From assembly GCA_017965125.1 (NCBI GenBank), contig JAGCQO010000263.1:1-8803 (forward strand): DNA of 8,803 bases, read 5' to 3'. Under the pieces are notes generated by a model. That model saw only the letters and a program-made list of their open reading frames with translations, was not told the DNA's origin and ran no database searches. Source of the DNA: Paludibacteraceae bacterium. Its GTDB lineage: Bacteria; Bacteroidota; Bacteroidia; Bacteroidales; Paludibacteraceae. Shown in pieces: positions 5,822-8,803 of the stretch. The position numbers were made by a program, and so were the translations under genes. Positions within the stretch are counted from its first letter, which is position 1; each line of letters starts with the position of its first letter.

Positions 5822-5850
5822 ACGTTAATAACTATTTAAGAGACAGTAAT

Positions 5851-8670
5851 ATGAGACTCAAAACGAAGGCGACCGCCATTGCCTTGGCGCTATTCTTCCC
5901 AACACTTTTGTCGGAAACGACAGCCCAGTACGAGAGCATACCGATGGACAGCAAAGTGAGATACGGCAAGCTCGACAACGGACTCACATACTACATAAGA
6001 CACAACGAAAAGCCTGAAGGCAGAGCGCACCTGTACATCGTGCAGAACGTGGGCGCGATACTGGAGCAGGACAGTCAGAACGGACTCGCCCACTTCCTGG
6101 AGCACATGGCGTTCAACGGCACGAAGAACTTCCCGGGCAAAGGCATAATCAACTACATGCAGAACATAGGCGCGAAGTTCGGCACCAACCTCAACGCCTA
6201 CACGTCGCTGGACCAGACGGTCTATATGCTGCGGAACATCCCGGTGCCAAGGCCTTCGGTCGTCGATAGCGGACTGCTGATACTGCACGACTGGTCGAGC
6301 TTCATATCGCTCGAGAGCGACGAGATAGACAAGGAGCGAGGCGTCATAAGAGAGGAGTGGCGAACAGGCTCGTCGGCTGGCAGAAGGCTATGGGCCAACG
6401 GCAACAAGATAAAATACAAAGGCTCGCAATACGCCAAGCGCGACGTGATAGGCGACACCGCCATAATCAACAACTTCCCTTACGACACCCTCCGCGCCTA
6501 CTACCACAAATGGTACAGACCAGACCTGCAGGCCATCGTCGTGGTGGGCGACGTGAACGTGGACAGCACCGAGAACTCGCTCAAGTCCATCTTCGCCGAC
6601 ATCGACAAGCCCGTAAACCCTGCCAAAAGAGTCATTTACACCATACCCGACAACAAGGAGCCGATAATCTCCGTCGTGACCGACCCTGAGGCCGACGTCG
6701 TGACCCTCGGACTGGAGTTCAAGAAAGAGCCGATGACGATGTCGCGCAAACTGTCGCAGGAAGGATACATCGAGACGCTGGTTTACAACTTCATCTGCAC
6801 GATGATGAACGAGCGGCTGAAGAAAATAGCCAGAGAGCCAGCCTCGCCGTTTGTCGATTCGTACGTGATGTACGGCAGCATAGCGAGGTCGAAGGACGGA
6901 TTCCTCGTAGGCGTAGTGCCTAAGAAAGGCCAGGAGAAAGCCGCATTCAAGAAGATGCTGACCGAACTGCAGAGAATGAACCGCTTCGGATTCATACAAA
7001 GCGAGCTCGACAGAACGTTCGCCAACTTCACCTCACGCATGGAAAAGGCGTACAACGAGCGCGACAAGCAGAACAGCTCAAACTACATGACCGAATACAT
7101 AAACCACTTCCTCGAAAACGAACCAACACCCGGCATCGAGTGGGAATATGACTTCTGCAAAAAGGTCATGACAAAGAAGATAAACCTGCAAATCATCAAC
7201 CGATACGCGCAGAACTTAGTGACCGACGACAACCTGATTGTTGACATCTCCGGACCAGACAACGCCAAGGACGCGATACCGACCGAGGCCGAGATAAAGT
7301 CGGCACTGACGGCTTCGGCACAGGAGTACGTGAAGCCGTACGAGGAAAAGAACGTGAACAAGCCGCTGCTCAACGACAGCAAGCTGAAGCCAGGCCACGT
7401 CGTCAAGCAGGAATACAACAGCCGATTCGGCACCACCGTGCTCACTCTCAGCAACAACGTGAGGGTGATACTGAAGCCGACCGACTTCAAAAACGACGAG
7501 ATATTAATGAGAGCCACAAGCCTCGGCGGCACATCGACCGTCAAGGACACACGCAAACTGATGTCGTGCGCATACGCAACGACCGTCGCCACAAACAACG
7601 GCATCGGCCAGTTCTCGAAGACACAGCTCAACCACATACTCGCCGGCAAGAACTGCACCGTGTCGCCGTCGATAGGTACATTCGGCGAAGGACTGAAAGG
7701 CGGCACGACGAAGAAAGACCTCGAGACGATGCTGCAGCTTGTGCACATGGAGTTCGGCAAGCCAAGGAAGGACGACAAGGCTTTCGCGGCGTTCATGAAC
7801 GAGCTGAGGACGTCAGTCGCAAACAGCGAAGCCGACCCCGGCAAAATCTACGGCGACTCCGTAAGCCTGACGCTCAGCTGCCACTCGCCAAGAACACTGA
7901 TTGTGAACAGCAAGACCGTCAACCAAATATCGCAAAAGGACGCTCTGAAGTTCTTCGACCAGAGATTCGACAACGCAGCCGACTTCGACTTCGTGTTCGT
8001 GGGCAGCTTCGACATCGACTCCATCACTCCGCTGCTGTGTAAATACTTAGGCTCGCTGAAGACGAAAGACGCGAAAGAGAACTGGGTTGACAACAACGTG
8101 CGATACCCAAAAGGAAACGTGACCAACCGCTTCGGCGCGCAGATGCACACAAAACAGACCTCTGTCTATATGCAGATGTGGGCGAACGTGATTTACAACG
8201 AGGAGAACTCCGTGAAACTGCAGGCGCTACGCGACATCCTCTCGCTGCGATACACCGAAAGCCTGAGGGAGGAGGAAGGCGGCACTTACGGCGCGCACGT
8301 GTCGTACGGAATAGGCGACAAGCCACAGGAGCAGGGCTACATCCGCGTGTCGTTTGACACCGACCCTAAGCTCGAGAGCAAACTCGTAAGCAAGGCATGG
8401 GAGGAAATCGAGAAAATAGCCAAGGAAGGACCGCTCGCCGAGGACCTGAGCAAGACGAAACTCAACCTCGCGACGAACTTCAAACAGAACGTAAAGGACA
8501 ACGGATGGTGGCTGAACATCCTCTGCACAAACGCGCAGGATGGGCTGGACTACTACAACAACTACGCGAAAATAGTGGACAGCCTCACCGCCGACGACAT
8601 CAAGCAGGTCGCACAAGCCATGCTGATAGAGAAAAACCGTACCGAGGTGATTATGGTTCCTAAGGAATAA
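5851..8670 (+). CDS. secreted M16-family zinc peptidase, two-domain (PqqL-like)
   Basis: This 939-residue metallopeptidase is built like PqqL and pitrilysin-family enzymes, with two M16 halves closing around the substrate. A signal peptide is visible: Lys/Arg-containing N-terminus, hydrophobic stretch ATAIALALFFPTLL (7-20), and a likely cut after TTA at residue 25. There is no lipobox Cys, so the protein should be soluble in the periplasm. The inverted zinc motif HFLEH is at 81-85 (His81, Glu84 catalytic, His85). The third ligand is Glu162, with 76 residues between it and His85, as in pitrilysin; Glu155 matches the other conserved acid. The first M16 C-type domain begins near residue 211 and the second near 701. 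The second half has no HxxEH but keeps the substrate-binding R/Y pair (Arg806 and Tyr813 in LREEEGGTYG). It probably degrades peptides. ATA is favoured for isoleucine, unlike in thiD. It is a monocistronic unit with its own promoter and terminator. Confidence 0.93.
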   Translation: MRLKTKATAIALALFFPTLLSETTAQYESIPMDSKVRYGKLDNGLTYYIRHNEKPEGRAHLYIVQNVGAILEQDSQNGLAHFLEHMAFNGTKNFPGKGIINYMQNIGAKFGTNLNAYTSLDQTVYMLRNIPVPRPSVVDSGLLILHDWSSFISLESDEIDKERGVIREEWRTGSSAGRRLWANGNKIKYKGSQYAKRDVIGDTAIINNFPYDTLRAYYHKWYRPDLQAIVVVGDVNVDSTENSLKSIFADIDKPVNPAKRVIYTIPDNKEPIISVVTDPEADVVTLGLEFKKEPMTMSRKLSQEGYIETLVYNFICTMMNERLKKIAREPASPFVDSYVMYGSIARSKDGFLVGVVPKKGQEKAAFKKMLTELQRMNRFGFIQSELDRTFANFTSRMEKAYNERDKQNSSNYMTEYINHFLENEPTPGIEWEYDFCKKVMTKKINLQIINRYAQNLVTDDNLIVDISGPDNAKDAIPTEAEIKSALTASAQEYVKPYEEKNVNKPLLNDSKLKPGHVVKQEYNSRFGTTVLTLSNNVRVILKPTDFKNDEILMRATSLGGTSTVKDTRKLMSCAYATTVATNNGIGQFSKTQLNHILAGKNCTVSPSIGTFGEGLKGGTTKKDLETMLQLVHMEFGKPRKDDKAFAAFMNELRTSVANSEADPGKIYGDSVSLTLSCHSPRTLIVNSKTVNQISQKDALKFFDQRFDNAADFDFVFVGSFDIDSITPLLCKYLGSLKTKDAKENWVDNNVRYPKGNVTNRFGAQMHTKQTSVYMQMWANVIYNEENSVKLQALRDILSLRYTESLREEEGGTYGAHVSYGIGDKPQEQGYIRVSFDTDPKLESKLVSKAWEEIEKIAKEGPLAEDLSKTKLNLATNFKQNVKDNGWWLNILCTNAQDGLDYYNNYAKIVDSLTADDIKQVAQAMLIEKNRTEVIMVPKE

Positions 8671-8694
8671 AAGTCAGATGGGGATATAAATACG

Positions 8695-8739
8695 AAAAAA
8701 TGCCGGACAATCATGGGTTTCCATGTTGTCCGGCATTTT
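8695..8739. terminator. bidirectional intrinsic terminator
   Basis: AAAATGCCGGACAA (8697-8710) and TTGTCCGGCATTTT (8726-8739) are perfect 14-base arms. CATGG/CCATG extends the stem inward past a one-base bulge to a GTTT loop. The + strand reading ends in TTTT and the - strand reading ends in TTTTTT, so it can stop transcripts from both sides. It lies 26 bases after the peptidase stop, and its two-sided form suggests a convergent gene to the right. Confidence 0.9.
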
Positions 8740-8761
8740 GTTATGTGTAAAACTCCAGGCT

Positions 8762-8803
8762 TCACACGAGGCAAAACTCTATCGTTTCTCCTCCTTTATC
8801 TGC
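8762..8803 (-). CDS. possible 3' end of a - strand gene (13 residues)
   Basis: Reading the - strand from the window edge, one frame is open for 13 codons (ADKGGETIEFCLV) and stops at TGA (8762-8764). The other two - strand frames stop at once. The stop lies 23 bases before the bidirectional terminator, as expected for a convergent neighbour. The fragment is too short to name a family, and the frame could be open by chance. Confidence 0.35.
   Translation of the reverse strand, partial: ADKGGETIEFCLV

Noticed and set aside
6388..6999. 203-codon - strand open frame inside the peptidase gene
   Set aside because: It is antisense to the conserved M16 coding sequence and low in recognisable features.
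1..8803. A new defence, mobile or biosynthetic system
   Set aside because: There are no transposase, integrase, repeat-spacer array, toxin-antitoxin pair or biosynthetic cluster signs. The genes are separate housekeeping-type units with their own promoters and terminators.

Overview
The window looks like ordinary chromosome from a member of the Bacteroidota, probably a Bacteroidales-type organism. Three things suggest this. The promoter-like sites fit the Bacteroidota -33/-7 consensus (TTTG, then TAnnTTTG), with two exact -7 matches at 5727-5734 and 5790-5797. Strong Shine-Dalgarno sequences are missing in front of the genes. The gene types (tandem AMP-binding acyl-CoA ligases, a secreted two-domain M16 peptidase of about 940 residues) are also common there. 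This is inference from sequence; no database search was run.

Layout. On the + strand, the last 34 codons of an unidentified gene (1-105) overlap thiD (95-898), a thiamine pyrimidine kinase. thiD ends back to back, with no spacer, against a - strand CYTH-domain triphosphatase gene (899-1360). Upstream of that gene on the - strand lie two tandem paralogous acyl-CoA ligase genes (1431-3110 and 3196-4878), each followed by a related terminator hairpin. The 5' region of the first-transcribed ligase gene (4879-5047) is AT-rich. It carries a candidate promoter, a perfect inverted repeat and an unusual cluster of TGTGCAA heptamers. Next on the - strand is a membrane-anchored GyrI-like protein (5100-5690) with a very strong terminator (5041-5073). 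A 160-bp divergent promoter region separates it from a + strand M16 zinc peptidase with a signal peptide (5851-8670). That gene ends at a long bidirectional terminator (8695-8739), and the last bases may hold the 3' end of another - strand gene.

How the genes relate. The two ligases probably form one unit read from about 4900 downwards, because the hairpin between them has a poor U-tract and no promoter is visible for the second gene. They would activate fatty or other carboxylic acids in the cytoplasm. ThiD works in thiamine synthesis or salvage, and the CYTH protein belongs to the superfamily that includes thiamine triphosphatase, so a link is possible but unproven. The M16 peptidase probably acts in the periplasm. 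I found no mobile element, CRISPR array, tRNA, rRNA or defence system, and no clearly new multi-gene system. The points most worth a second look are the TGTGCAA cluster, the serine at the usual catalytic-lysine position of both ligases, the duplicated gene-plus-terminator unit, and the membrane-tethered GyrI-like domain.
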